The position numbers and the translations under genes were made by a program. Positions 1 to 6,514 of a stretch of DNA of 8,647 nt are shown here, in pieces; the first letter of the stretch is position 1; each line of letters begins with the position of its first letter. The notes under the pieces were generated by a model. It had not been told where the DNA came from, made no database searches, and was given only the letters and a program-made list of their open reading frames with translations. This DNA comes from Chlamydiota bacterium (lineage in GTDB: Bacteria; Chlamydiota; Chlamydiia; Chlamydiales; SM23-39): assembly GCA_021772165.1 (NCBI GenBank), contig JAJFMM010000101.1, forward strand, positions 1 through 8,647, in the 5' to 3' direction.

Positions 1-604
1 GCTATCAAACTGGTATGCTAACAAGCAGGAATACGGCAACTTAATCGGAGAAGACAAAAAGATTCGTGACTTCCTGATGAGTAAGTCAGCCTGCCAAGGT
101 GCCTCACGCATTCAAATTAAAAGAATGAGCGGGAAGGTTGAAGTGACGATTTTCACATCAAGACCCGGACTCGTGATCGGCAAGAAAGGCGCTGAAATTG
201 ACACTCTTAAGGCAGATTTAAAAGCCGTCACAGGAAAAGAAGTTTGGATTGAAGTCGAAGAGATTAAGCGTCCAGACCTAGATGCTAAACTAGTTGCTGA
301 TGGAATTGCCAAGCAGCTAGAGAGAAGAATCCCTTTCCGAAGAGTTCTCAAAAAAGTAATGCAGACATCCATGGATGCTGGAGCCGCAGGGATCAAAGTT
401 CAGATCTCCGGACGTGTCGGTGGTGCGGAAATCGCTCGAGTTGAATGGTATAAAGAGGGAAGAACTCCTCTCCATACACTGCGCGCAGATATAGACTATT
501 CAACGGGCCGAGCAGAAACAACATATGGTTCTATCGGCGTTAAAGTCTGGATTAATCGAGGGGAAGAAGTACAAAGTGCCCCTAAACCAGCTATCGGGGT
601 GTAA
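1..604 (+). CDS. rpsC: 30S ribosomal protein S3, 5'-truncated by window edge
   Basis: S3 sits in the head of the 30S subunit near the mRNA entry channel and helps assembly and mRNA handling. The frame is open from base 2 (first full codon), well before the ATG at 77. The upstream residues (NWYANKQEYGNLI) align with the N-terminal segment of known S3 proteins, so ATG 77 is an internal Met and the true start lies about 20 codons outside the window. The KH RNA-binding domain shows its GKKG loop at 179-190. The C-terminal S3 domain carries the family hallmarks GGAEIARVEWYKEGR and PLHTLRADIDY. The protein ends soon after VWINRGEE with a short, weakly charged tail, unlike the long basic tail of E. 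coli S3. The wording around SACQGAS resembles chlamydial S3. The gene is followed after two bases by rplP. Confidence 0.97.
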   Translation, partial: LSNWYANKQEYGNLIGEDKKIRDFLMSKSACQGASRIQIKRMSGKVEVTIFTSRPGLVIGKKGAEIDTLKADLKAVTGKEVWIEVEEIKRPDLDAKLVADGIAKQLERRIPFRRVLKKVMQTSMDAGAAGIKVQISGRVGGAEIARVEWYKEGRTPLHTLRADIDYSTGRAETTYGSIGVKVWINRGEEVQSAPKPAIGV

Positions 605-606
605 TT

Positions 607-1026
607 ATGGCTCTATTGCCTTCAAGAACAAAATTTAGAAAGCAGCAGAGAGGTTCTCTCGCAGGAATCGCAAAGGGCGGTGCATTTGTACAATTCGGCG
701 AATTTGGAATGCAAGCTATAGGCAGAGGCTGGATCAACGGACAGCAGATCGAAGCGTGCCGTATTACGATTAGCCGACACTTCAGCCGTAAAGGAAAGGT
801 TTGGATTCGAATATTTCCAGATAAGCCTGTATCTAAGAAGCCTGCTGAAACACGTATGGGTAAAGGTAAAGGCGCTACAGATTTCTGGGTAGCATGTGTC
901 AAGCCTGGCCGTGTTCTGTTTGAAGTAGCAAATGTAACTCGCGAAGAAGCGCAAGAAGCGCTGAAACTAGCAGCTGCAAAATTGCCTATTAAAACTAAAT
1001 TCGTCGACCGCCTGGAGGTTGTTTAA
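607..1026 (+). CDS. rplP: 50S ribosomal protein L16
   Basis: L16 binds 23S rRNA near the peptidyl-transferase centre and the A-site tRNA, and is a late assembly protein of the 50S subunit. The 139-residue product is close to the usual 136-138. It begins with the family-typical RTKFRKQQRG and carries GKVWIRIFPDKP at about residues 63-74. The L16 signature RMGKGKG lies at 83-89; its Arg aligns with E. coli Arg81, which a ribosomal oxygenase hydroxylates in that species. The ending AAAKLPIKTKFV is also typical. The ATG lies two bases after the rpsC stop, with a G-rich ribosome-binding sequence (GGGGTG, 596-601) inside the end of rpsC. The stretch GEFGMQ followed by RGW, and the run PAETRMGKGKGA, look chlamydial from memory. 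Confidence 0.98.
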   Translation: MALLPSRTKFRKQQRGSLAGIAKGGAFVQFGEFGMQAIGRGWINGQQIEACRITISRHFSRKGKVWIRIFPDKPVSKKPAETRMGKGKGATDFWVACVKPGRVLFEVANVTREEAQEALKLAAAKLPIKTKFVDRLEVV

Positions 1027-1027
1027 T

Positions 1028-1237
1028 ATGGCAAAGAATAAAAAAGGTGCGACCGCAGACCAATCAGTAGAAGAATTGCAAAAAGCAGCTATTCAGTTGG
1101 AAGCAGAAATCTTTGCACTACGCAACGAACTCTCTCTGCAGAGGAAGCTAGAAAAGCCACATTTATTGAAAGAGAAACGTCATGAGCGAGCACGCATCCT
1201 GACTTTTCTAACTCAAAATCGGAGTAAGGCTCAATGA
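1028..1237 (+). CDS. rpmC: 50S ribosomal protein L29
   Basis: L29 is a small helical protein next to the polypeptide exit tunnel, close to L23 and the docking site for trigger factor and SRP. The 69-residue product fits the family (60-75). It forms two predicted antiparallel helices, with EELQKAAIQLEAEIFALRNE as the first and the segment from KPHLLKEKRHERARI as the second, which is the L29 signature region in degenerate form. I chose ATG 1028 rather than the in-frame TTG at 1019. ATG 1028 has GGAGG at 1014-1018 nine bases upstream and follows the rplP stop by one base, whereas the TTG lies inside rplP. The identification rests on helix pattern plus position between L16 and S17, because L29 is poorly conserved. 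The stop overlaps the rpsQ start as ATGA. Confidence 0.94.
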   Translation: MAKNKKGATADQSVEELQKAAIQLEAEIFALRNELSLQRKLEKPHLLKEKRHERARILTFLTQNRSKAQ

Positions 1238-1485
1238 ACACGTTAGATAGATCACGACGCAGAGAGAATATCGGTGTCGTAACTGGCAACAAGATGAATA
1301 AAACTGTAACAGTTCGAGTGTCAAGAAAATTGCCTCACCCTAAGTATGGTAAGGTCGTGGAATTGCACAAGAAATTCTATGCACATGATGAAACAGATGC
1401 ACTAGAACTGGGACAAAAAGTACGAATTATGGAAACCCGCCCTCTTTCTAAGCTGAAGCGATGGCGTGTCGTGGAAGTGATGTAA
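1234..1485 (+). CDS. rpsQ: 30S ribosomal protein S17
   Basis: S17 is a primary binding protein of the 16S rRNA 5' domain and acts early in 30S assembly. The 83-residue product is one residue short of the E. coli length. It has the OB-fold core typical of S17: GVVTGNKMNKTVTVRV at about 14-29, HPKYGKVV at 35-42, then GQKVRIMETRPLSKLKRW at 60-77. The family signature usually has GD where this protein has GQ at 60-61, a mild deviation. Its ATG overlaps the rpmC stop by four bases (ATGA), with a strong Shine-Dalgarno GGAGTAAGG at 1221-1229 inside rpmC, which implies translational coupling. Confidence 0.97.
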   Translation: MNTLDRSRRRENIGVVTGNKMNKTVTVRVSRKLPHPKYGKVVELHKKFYAHDETDALELGQKVRIMETRPLSKLKRWRVVEVM

Positions 1486-1506
1486 CGAAGGCAGAGGCAA
1501 AAGACT

Positions 1507-1875
1507 ATGATTCAACAGGAAACCAATCTTGCCGTAGCTGATAACACAGGCGCTAAGAAAGTACGCTGTTTTAAAGTTTTAGGCGGATCCAGAAAAAGAT
1601 ATGCAGGCGTCGGTGAGATCATCGTATGCGCTGTAAAAGAAGCTGATTCAAAGGGATCCGTAAAGAAAGGCGACGTTGTTAAGGCGGTAATCGTCAGAAC
1701 AAAAGCATATGTCCGCAGACAAGATGGATCCCTTTTGAGATTCTATGATAACAGCTGCGTGATCATCGATGAAAAAAATAATCCAAAAGGCACACGTATC
1801 TTTGGACCAATTGCACGCGAAGTACGCGACAGTGGATTCATTAAGATCAGCTCTCTGGCTCCAGAGGTAATTTGA
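1507..1875 (+). CDS. rplN: 50S ribosomal protein L14
   Basis: L14 sits on the subunit interface of the 50S, contacts 16S rRNA helix 14 through bridges, and is the docking site for the silencing factor RsfS. The product is exactly 122 residues, the usual length, and is highly conserved. It starts MIQQET with NTGAKKVRC near 13-21. The L14 signature region spans about 60-87, with RRQDGSLLRFYDNS inside it. NPKGTRIFGPIARE lies at about 92-105. A ribosome-binding site (AGAGG, 1493-1497) lies nine bases before the ATG in the 21-base gap after rpsQ. This is where the spc block begins in E. coli, but I see no promoter or terminator in the gap. Confidence 0.99.
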   Translation: MIQQETNLAVADNTGAKKVRCFKVLGGSRKRYAGVGEIIVCAVKEADSKGSVKKGDVVKAVIVRTKAYVRRQDGSLLRFYDNSCVIIDEKNNPKGTRIFGPIAREVRDSGFIKISSLAPEVI

Positions 1876-1883
1876 GGTAGATG

Positions 1884-2216
1884 ATGAGTAAATGGATTCG
1901 TAAAGGTGACCGCGTAATAGTGATCGCTGGTAATGATAAGGGCAAGGCCGGTGAGGTTTTGCTGCGCAGTAAAGAACGCGTTCTGGTTCAGGGAATAAAT
2001 GTTCGAAAGAAACATTTAAAGAGAACTCAAGAAACTCCTGGTGGACGGATCGTAGAAATGGAAGTGCCTATTCACATTTCAAACGTAAGCATCTGCACTA
2101 AAGAGAATCAGCCAATAAGGCTAAAAGTAAAAAAAGATCAAAGCGGCGAGCGAACACTGATCTATCGCGACGGCACAAAAGAAGTCGTATATCGCCCAGT
2201 TAAAAAACCAGCATAG
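1884..2216 (+). CDS. rplX: 50S ribosomal protein L24
   Basis: L24 is one of the two proteins that nucleate 50S assembly, and binds the 5' end of 23S rRNA near the tunnel exit. The 110-residue product has the KOW motif at the N-terminus (KGDRVIVIAGNDKGKAGEVL, about 6-25), followed by VLVQGINVRKKHLK. The C-terminal half (HISNVSICTKENQPIRL) fits the chlamydial type. Two tandem ATG codons exist at 1881 and 1884. I chose 1884 because GAGG at 1874-1877, which overlaps the rplN stop, is then six bases away instead of three. A start at 1881 would only add one Met. rplE follows after five bases. Confidence 0.96.
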   Translation: MSKWIRKGDRVIVIAGNDKGKAGEVLLRSKERVLVQGINVRKKHLKRTQETPGGRIVEMEVPIHISNVSICTKENQPIRLKVKKDQSGERTLIYRDGTKEVVYRPVKKPA

Positions 2217-2221
2217 GTAAT

Positions 2222-2755
2222 ATGTCCAGACTTCAACTCAAATATAAGGAGCAAGTACTCCCAGAGCTAAAGAATCTGCATCCAGGCAAAAATGCAATGG
2301 ATATGGCGAAGATGACAAAAATTGTCATCAGCATGGGACTATCTGAAGCTCTAAAAGATAAAAATGCGATCCAGGATCACGGTAAAGAACTAGGCTTGAT
2401 TGCTGGACAAAAAGCTGTTGCAACAAAGGCTAAGAAAGCTATTTCGAACTTCAAGCTACGGGAAGGTCAGCCTATCGGACTGATGGTCACGCTGCGCGGA
2501 AAAAAAATGTATGACTTTCTAGATCGATTCTGCAATATCGTAGCACCTAGAATCCGCGACTTTAGGGGATTTGAGAAGAAAGGTGACCGACGAGGAAATT
2601 TTAACTTCGGTATCAACGATCAACAGATTTTTCCTGAGATCAATCTGGACGAAGTGAAGCGTGCACAGGGTATGAACATTACGATAGTAACGACCGCCAA
2701 AACCGATGATGACTGTTTCGAGTTATTGTCGATGCTCGGCTTTCCGTTCAAGTAA
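2222..2755 (+). CDS. rplE: 50S ribosomal protein L5
   Basis: L5 belongs to the 5S rRNA-L5-L18 complex of the central protuberance and contacts S13 and P-site tRNA across the subunit bridge. The 177-residue protein is close to the usual 178-180. The L5 signature lies at about 59-73 (LIAGQKAVATKAKKA). It is followed by FKLREGQPIG, VTLRGKKMYDFLDRF, PRIRDFRGF and DQQIFPEI, all family hallmarks. MNITIVTTAKTD near the C-terminus is typical. The ribosome-binding site is weak (AGGT around 2215-2218, overlapping the rplX stop), so translation may depend on readthrough from rplX. A run of eight A residues (2500-2507) encodes part of Gly-Lys-Lys-Met and does not break the frame. rpsN, which normally follows, is absent. 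Confidence 0.99.
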   Translation: MSRLQLKYKEQVLPELKNLHPGKNAMDMAKMTKIVISMGLSEALKDKNAIQDHGKELGLIAGQKAVATKAKKAISNFKLREGQPIGLMVTLRGKKMYDFLDRFCNIVAPRIRDFRGFEKKGDRRGNFNFGINDQQIFPEINLDEVKRAQGMNITIVTTAKTDDDCFELLSMLGFPFK

Positions 2756-2765
2756 GGGGAAAAAT

Positions 2766-3158
2766 ATGTCTTTTAACGATCCGATTTCAGAATTGCTCAC
2801 AAAAATGCGCAATGCGAAAGATGCACAACATAGATATGTTGATCTAAGCAGCAGCAAGATGAGACTAAAAATTCTAGAAATCCTGAAACAGAACGGATTT
2901 ATCGAAAATTTTCTCGTTAACGAGGAATTGCGTAAGATTCGCATATTTCTGAGATACAACAGAAATAGAAAGAGCGTGATGAATGGCTTGAAGAGAGTCT
3001 CTTCTCCAGGTCTGAGAAGGTACATCGGATATCAAGATATCCCACGCGTCTTTAATGGAATGGGACTTGCCATTCTAACGTCGAGTAAAGGTGTTCTCGA
3101 TGGAGAAACTGCACGCAACCTCAAGGTTGGCGGCGAAATTCTTTGTACGATTTGGTAG
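2766..3158 (+). CDS. rpsH: 30S ribosomal protein S8
   Basis: S8 binds helix 21 of 16S rRNA, organises the central domain of the 30S, and in E. coli represses translation of the spc operon. The 130-residue product matches the family length. It begins with DPISELLTKMRNAKDA, has KILEILKQNGFIENF at about 35-49, and carries the C-terminal RNA-binding signature GLAILTSSKGVLDGETAR at 100-117. It ends VGGEILCTIW. I chose ATG 2766 over in-frame starts further upstream because those lie inside rplE, whereas 2766 has AGGGGA at 2755-2760 five bases away. The gap after rplE is only ten bases, which leaves no room for rpsN. Confidence 0.98.
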   Translation: MSFNDPISELLTKMRNAKDAQHRYVDLSSSKMRLKILEILKQNGFIENFLVNEELRKIRIFLRYNRNRKSVMNGLKRVSSPGLRRYIGYQDIPRVFNGMGLAILTSSKGVLDGETARNLKVGGEILCTIW

Positions 3159-3173
3159 GGAGTAAGATCGCGT

Positions 3174-3719
3174 ATGTCAAGACTAGCTAGAAAACCGATC
3201 ATTCTGCCTAAGGGCGTAGAAATTAAATCTGCACCAGATGGAAAGATTAACGTTAAAGGACCAAAGGGAACTTTGGAGATCCAGGTATCTACAGGCCTAA
3301 CTGTTCAAACTGAAGGTGAGCTGGTCAATGTCAATTTTGACGAGACCGTTAACAAGAAGAAAGCAGAGCATGGACTGTATTGGGCACTCATTAAGAATGC
3401 TATCGTAGGTGTATCTACAGGATTCGAGAAGAAACTGACGCTCATTGGAGTTGGCTATCGTGCAGCAGTTGCAGGCACAAAGCTAGACCTACAGCTCGGA
3501 TATTCTCATCCAACAGCTATCGAGATACCTAGTACGATTCAAGTTACCGTAGAAAAGGGAACTGCAGTCAGTATCAAAGGCTCAGACAGACATGAAGTCG
3601 GTCAGTTTGCAGCAGCAGTTCGAGCAATGAGACCCCCAGAACCCTACAAGGGAAAGGGAGTCAGGTATGAAAATGAATTTGTCCGTAAGAAAGAAGGCAA
3701 GGCCTCAAAAGGCAAGTAG
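3174..3719 (+). CDS. rplF: 50S ribosomal protein L6
   Basis: L6 lies at the base of the L7/L12 stalk near the sarcin-ricin loop, where translation factors bind. The 181-residue protein fits the family range (176-184). It has two repeated alpha/beta domains: the first starts SRLARKPIILPKGVEI and continues with VKGPKGTLE, and the second includes KKLTLIGVGYRAAVAG and LGYSHP. The L6 signature PEPYKGKGVRY lies at 155-165, followed by a basic tail. The ATG is preceded by GGGAG at 3158-3162, about eleven bases away and overlapping the rpsH stop, a somewhat long spacing. rplR follows after eleven bases. Confidence 0.99.
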   Translation: MSRLARKPIILPKGVEIKSAPDGKINVKGPKGTLEIQVSTGLTVQTEGELVNVNFDETVNKKKAEHGLYWALIKNAIVGVSTGFEKKLTLIGVGYRAAVAGTKLDLQLGYSHPTAIEIPSTIQVTVEKGTAVSIKGSDRHEVGQFAAAVRAMRPPEPYKGKGVRYENEFVRKKEGKASKGK

Positions 3720-3730
3720 GATCAATAAGA

Positions 3731-4093
3731 ATGGATAACTCGCTCAAAAAGAGAAATAGATCTCGCATTACTCGCAAGTACCGTGTTCGAAATGCGCTTA
3801 AGGGATGCAGTGAAAGACCAAGACTTTCAGTCTCTAAGACGAACCTACACCTTTATGCTCAGCTGATTGATGATGAGAAGGGAATTACGATTGGTGGAGT
3901 TGGAACCGTTTCCAAATCCAATAAAGATGCCAGAAAATCAAAAGATACGGCACGCCAGATCGGAACACAGATCGCTCAAATCGCCAAAGATAAAAATATC
4001 AATGCGGTTGTATTCGATCGAGGTCGTAATAAGTATCATGGTATTCTGGCGCAGCTCGCTGATGCAGCTCGAGAAGCCGGCTTGCAATTTTAA
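3731..4093 (+). CDS. rplR: 50S ribosomal protein L18
   Basis: L18 binds 5S rRNA with L5 and helps anchor it in the central protuberance. The 120-residue product is of normal length. It has a basic, flexible N-terminus (about 1-25), the core RPRLSVSKTNLHLYAQLIDD at 29-48, and the conserved C-terminal motif VVFDRGRNKYHG at 93-104. It closes with AAREAGLQF, as in chlamydial L18. The ribosome-binding site is weak: AGGA overlaps the rplF stop at 3718-3721, nine bases before the ATG. A second open frame inside this gene (3867-4097) is out of phase with the conserved protein and was discarded. Confidence 0.98.
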   Translation: MDNSLKKRNRSRITRKYRVRNALKGCSERPRLSVSKTNLHLYAQLIDDEKGITIGGVGTVSKSNKDARKSKDTARQIGTQIAQIAKDKNINAVVFDRGRNKYHGILAQLADAAREAGLQF

Positions 4094-4106
4094 TTGAGGA
4101 AGGAAA

Positions 4107-4613
4107 ATGGCCAAGGAAATGGATAGAAAGCGCCAAGACGAGATCGGCAGCGATTTCGAAGAAAAAGTGCTCTATATCAATCGTTGCTCGAAAGTCGTTA
4201 AAGGCGGACGCAAGTTCAGCTTTTCAGCGCTAATCTTAGTAGGTGATGGGCAAGGACATGTAGGTTATGGGTTTGCGAAAGCAAACGAAGTATCCGATGC
4301 AATTAGAAAAGGTAGCGAAGCCGCTCGAAAAAATATTTTCAAAATTGAAATGGAAGGAACTACCATTCCACACGCAATCTGTGTAGAATGGGATGGCTCT
4401 AAAGTTTTGTTGAAGCCTGCCTCTGAAGGTTCTGGAATAATCGCTGGCTCGAAAGCCAGATCAGTTCTAGAACTTTGTGGTGTTAAGGACGTGATTGCAA
4501 AGAACCTAGGTTCTAGCAACCCAATCAACCAAGTAAAGGCTACCTTCAAAGCGCTATTGCAATTGAAGAACCGTGAAAAATGTCTCGCAGAGAGAAGAGG
4601 TGAAGCAGTATGA
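4107..4613 (+). CDS. rpsE: 30S ribosomal protein S5
   Basis: S5 sits on the solvent side of the 30S near the decoding region and mRNA entry; mutations in the family affect fidelity and spectinomycin response. The 168-residue product fits the E. coli length (about 167). The N-terminal double-stranded-RNA-binding-like domain spans about 20-83 and contains VVKGGRKFSFSALILVGDG and GYGFAKANEVSDAIRKG. The C-terminal domain carries LLKPASEGSGIIAGSKARSV and GVKDVIAKNLGSSNPINQV. A strong Shine-Dalgarno (GAGGA at 4096-4100 within a purine-rich run) lies six bases before the ATG. The stop overlaps the rplO start as ATGA; rpmD, normally between the two, is missing. Confidence 0.99.
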   Translation: MAKEMDRKRQDEIGSDFEEKVLYINRCSKVVKGGRKFSFSALILVGDGQGHVGYGFAKANEVSDAIRKGSEAARKNIFKIEMEGTTIPHAICVEWDGSKVLLKPASEGSGIIAGSKARSVLELCGVKDVIAKNLGSSNPINQVKATFKALLQLKNREKCLAERRGEAV

Positions 4614-5068
4614 TCGACCTATCAAATTTACAAAATACTTCTCGGCCCGCCAAATCTGGAAGAAGAGTAGGACGTGGCACCGGGTGTAAACGAGGCAAGA
4701 CTTGCGGACGTGGACACAAAGGTGACAAAAGCCGACGTGGATATGATCATCGCTTTGGCTATGAAGGAGGACAAGTTCCTCTCTATCTTAAATTGCCAGT
4801 AAGAGGATTTACCAGAGGACGTTTTGAAAAAGCGTCTAGGGCGATCACACTAGCTAGAATCAATGAGCATTTCTCTGATAACGATGTTGTTAACGAACAG
4901 ACGCTAAGAGAGAAAGGACTGTTGCCACGATCTTTGCCAGGTGGATTTAAGATCATTGCTACAGGCGAATTGAACAAAAAAGTAAAAATCGAAGCTCATT
5001 CATTCTCTGAAGGAGCCAAGAAAATACTAGAAGCTAACTCCATCGAATTCAAGTTAATTGAAGCGTAA
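4610..5068 (+). CDS. rplO: 50S ribosomal protein L15
   Basis: L15 is a late-assembly 50S protein with a long, basic N-terminal extension that threads into 23S rRNA. The 152-residue protein has the Gly/Arg-rich extension at about 17-38 (GRRVGRGTGCKRGKT, then GRGHKG). The conserved YEGGQVPLYLKLPVRGF lies at 51-67. The globular C-terminal domain includes LPGGFKIIATGEL and ends with the helix EGAKKILEANSI. The ATG overlaps the rpsE stop by four bases, and GAGGTGA at 4597-4603 gives a strong ribosome-binding site six bases upstream. It lies directly before secY, as in nearly all bacteria. Confidence 0.98.
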   Translation: MIDLSNLQNTSRPAKSGRRVGRGTGCKRGKTCGRGHKGDKSRRGYDHRFGYEGGQVPLYLKLPVRGFTRGRFEKASRAITLARINEHFSDNDVVNEQTLREKGLLPRSLPGGFKIIATGELNKKVKIEAHSFSEGAKKILEANSIEFKLIEA

Positions 5069-5086
5069 GGAAACGTAAAGGTTCAA

Positions 5087-6457
5087 ATGGTTGATGCAAT
5101 CAGACGTGTTTTCTCGATCCCGGAATTAAGAGCGAAGATCCTATTCACGCTGATTCTGTTGGCCGTATGCCGAGTAGGTGCCTACATATCTGTACCAGGT
5201 ATCAACGCAGAAGTAGCCATTACACTTTTCAAGTATGCTACGGGCGGCGCGCAGAATTTATTTCAGCTCGTTGATATCTTCTCCGGTGGTGCATTTGCCC
5301 AAATGACGGTATTTGCACTAGGTGTCATGCCATATATCTCGGCATCGATTATCCTGCAGATCTTGATTACAGTGGTTCCGAGTCTACAGAGAGAGATCCG
5401 AGAAAGTCCTGATAACGGAAAGCGTAAGCTTTCTAAGTGGACACGCTTAGGAACTCTCTGCCTGGCTCTGATACAGTCAAGTATGTATGCGAAGTTTGCT
5501 CTTCAAATGAATCACTCGAATCCGGGTATCATTGTACCTCAGCTACTCGATTTCCAAATTTTTGGATTTTCATGGCTTTTCTACATGATTTTCACTTTCA
5601 CGATGACCGTTGGGACATTGCTCCTGATGTGGATCGGAGAGCAGATTACGGAAAAAGGAATTGGTAATGGAATCAGCCTGATTATTGCGATCGGGATTCT
5701 ATCTTCGTTGCCAACAACAATTGGATCGATCGTAAGTCAGTTGAATCTTGAGTCACAAGATGCAGGACAGTTGTCCTTTGCGACCCTGATCGTATTATGT
5801 GCTCTATTTGTGTTTATCATCTTTGGAACGATCCTGGTGATACAAGGACAGAGAAGAATACCTCTCCAGTATGCAAGACGCATTGTTGGAAGACATGAGG
5901 TGCAGGGAGGCAATTCACACATCCCTTTAAAGGTGAACTACGCAGGAGTAATTCCTGTTATTTTTGCCGCGTCTGTGTTGATGATGCCAGCAACCCTAGG
6001 TGAGTTTCTTGGAAAAGATACTTGGATAGGTCAGCTAACCTCCTACCTGTCTCCGGGAACATGGGTATATATGGGTTTTTATGTAATGCTCATTTTCTTT
6101 TTTACTTACTTTTGGACCGCGACTCAATTTAAACCTGATCAGATCGCATCTGATATGAAGAAAAATGGAGCCTTTATCCCAGGCATCCGACAGGGCAAGC
6201 CTACTCAAGATTTTCTTGAACAAACGATGAGCAGAATCACCCTCGCAGGAGCGCTCTTCTTGGCGATTATTGCCATATTGCCTACCCTAGTCGGTCGTAT
6301 GATGGGTGTAGATGCTCGTATTAGTCAATTTTTCGGTGGAACATCGCTGCTTATTTTGGTCGGGGTTATCCTCGACACAATGAAGCAGATAGAATCTCAT
6401 TTACTCATGAAGCGATACGACGGTTTTATGAAGAGAGGACGTCTAAAAGGACGTTGA
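5087..6457 (+). CDS. secY: Preprotein translocase subunit SecY
   Basis: SecY forms the protein-conducting channel of the inner membrane with SecE and SecG, accepting chains from SecA or from ribosomes for secretion and membrane insertion. The 456-residue protein fits the expected ten membrane segments, roughly at 17-37, 71-97, 117-138, 155-182, 189-215, 229-253, 284-304, 322-345, 381-403 and 411-432. The first SecY signature is GVMPYISASIILQIL (79-93), and the second region is MWIGEQITEKGIGNGISL (181-198). The plug region before TM2 reads LVDIFSGGAF. The cytosolic loop RRIPLQYARRIVGR (256-269) and the loop around GIRQGKPT (366-373) are the ribosome- and SecA-contact loops. The basic tail MKRYDGFMKRGRLKGR is typical. 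The ribosome-binding site is AAAGG at 5077-5081. The stop is followed by the largest gap in the window. Confidence 0.99.
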   Translation: MVDAIRRVFSIPELRAKILFTLILLAVCRVGAYISVPGINAEVAITLFKYATGGAQNLFQLVDIFSGGAFAQMTVFALGVMPYISASIILQILITVVPSLQREIRESPDNGKRKLSKWTRLGTLCLALIQSSMYAKFALQMNHSNPGIIVPQLLDFQIFGFSWLFYMIFTFTMTVGTLLLMWIGEQITEKGIGNGISLIIAIGILSSLPTTIGSIVSQLNLESQDAGQLSFATLIVLCALFVFIIFGTILVIQGQRRIPLQYARRIVGRHEVQGGNSHIPLKVNYAGVIPVIFAASVLMMPATLGEFLGKDTWIGQLTSYLSPGTWVYMGFYVMLIFFFTYFWTATQFKPDQIASDMKKNGAFIPGIRQGKPTQDFLEQTMSRITLAGALFLAIIAILPTLVGRMMGVDARISQFFGGTSLLILVGVILDTMKQIESHLLMKRYDGFMKRGRLKGR

Positions 6458-6488
6458 CAGTTGTCATAAAACTAGATCGTATGTTAAT
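6454..6488 (+). promoter_or_regulatory. Possible internal sigma70-type promoter before the alpha block
   Basis: The secY-rpsM spacer (6458-6514) is the longest non-coding stretch here and is AT-rich. A perfect -35 hexamer TTGACA (6454-6459) overlaps the secY stop codon, but its best -10 candidates have poor spacing or match: TCGTAT at 17 bases, TATGTT at 20 bases. An alternative pair is TTGTCA (6461-6466, five of six) with GTTAAT (6483-6488, four of six) at 16 bases. A further -10-like TATACT (6490-6495) lacks a suitably placed -35. A start near 6495 would give rpsM a leader of about 20 bases. The call rests on hexamer likeness alone and may be chance. Confidence 0.3.
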
Positions 6489-6505
6489 TTATACTGCCAA
6501 ATTAA
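6484..6505 (+). repeat. 7-bp inverted repeat (AT-only hairpin) before rpsM
   Basis: TTAATTT (6484-6490) and AAATTAA (6499-6505) are perfect inverse complements around the eight-base loop ATACTGCC. The right arm ends on the first two bases of the rpsM ribosome-binding site (AAGGA, 6504-6508). The stem contains only A-U pairs, so any RNA hairpin would be weak. There is no U-tract after it, so it is not an intrinsic terminator. It is reported as visible structure without a demonstrated role. Confidence 0.4.
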
Positions 6506-6514
6506 GGAACAAAT

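Noticed and set aside
112..396. Minus-strand open frames opposite rpsC, rplP, rplN, rpsH, rpsE and rpsK
   Set aside because: All are antisense shadows of ribosomal protein genes with low-complexity, Ser/Leu-rich translations and no family resemblance.
1585..1731. Three GGATCC palindromes within 150 bases of rplN
   Set aside because: They fall in three different codon contexts encoding conserved L14 residues, without regular spacing, so coincidence is enough.
2150..2260. Possible S8 repressor-binding structure at the rplX-rplE junction, as in E. coli
   Set aside because: The spacer is five bases and I could not find a helix resembling the S8 site of 16S rRNA around the rplE start.
2500..2512. 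Run of eight A in rplE forming an A AAA AAA slippery heptamer in the reading frame
   Set aside because: A -1 shift meets a stop at 2512-2514 after two codons, no stimulatory structure is evident, and the zero frame encodes a complete L5. It is explained by two Lys codons between Gly and Met.
3867..4097. 76-codon plus-strand frame inside rplR
   Set aside because: Out of phase with L18, whose conserved sequence covers the whole stretch; the alternate product resembles no family known to me.
5437..5667. 76-codon plus-strand frame inside secY
   Set aside because: Out of phase with the conserved SecY membrane segments and without its own ribosome-binding site.
6458..6514. Small gene such as rpmJ or infA in the secY-rpsM spacer
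   Set aside because: 57 bases are too few for either gene, and no plausible start with ribosome-binding site exists other than that of rpsM.
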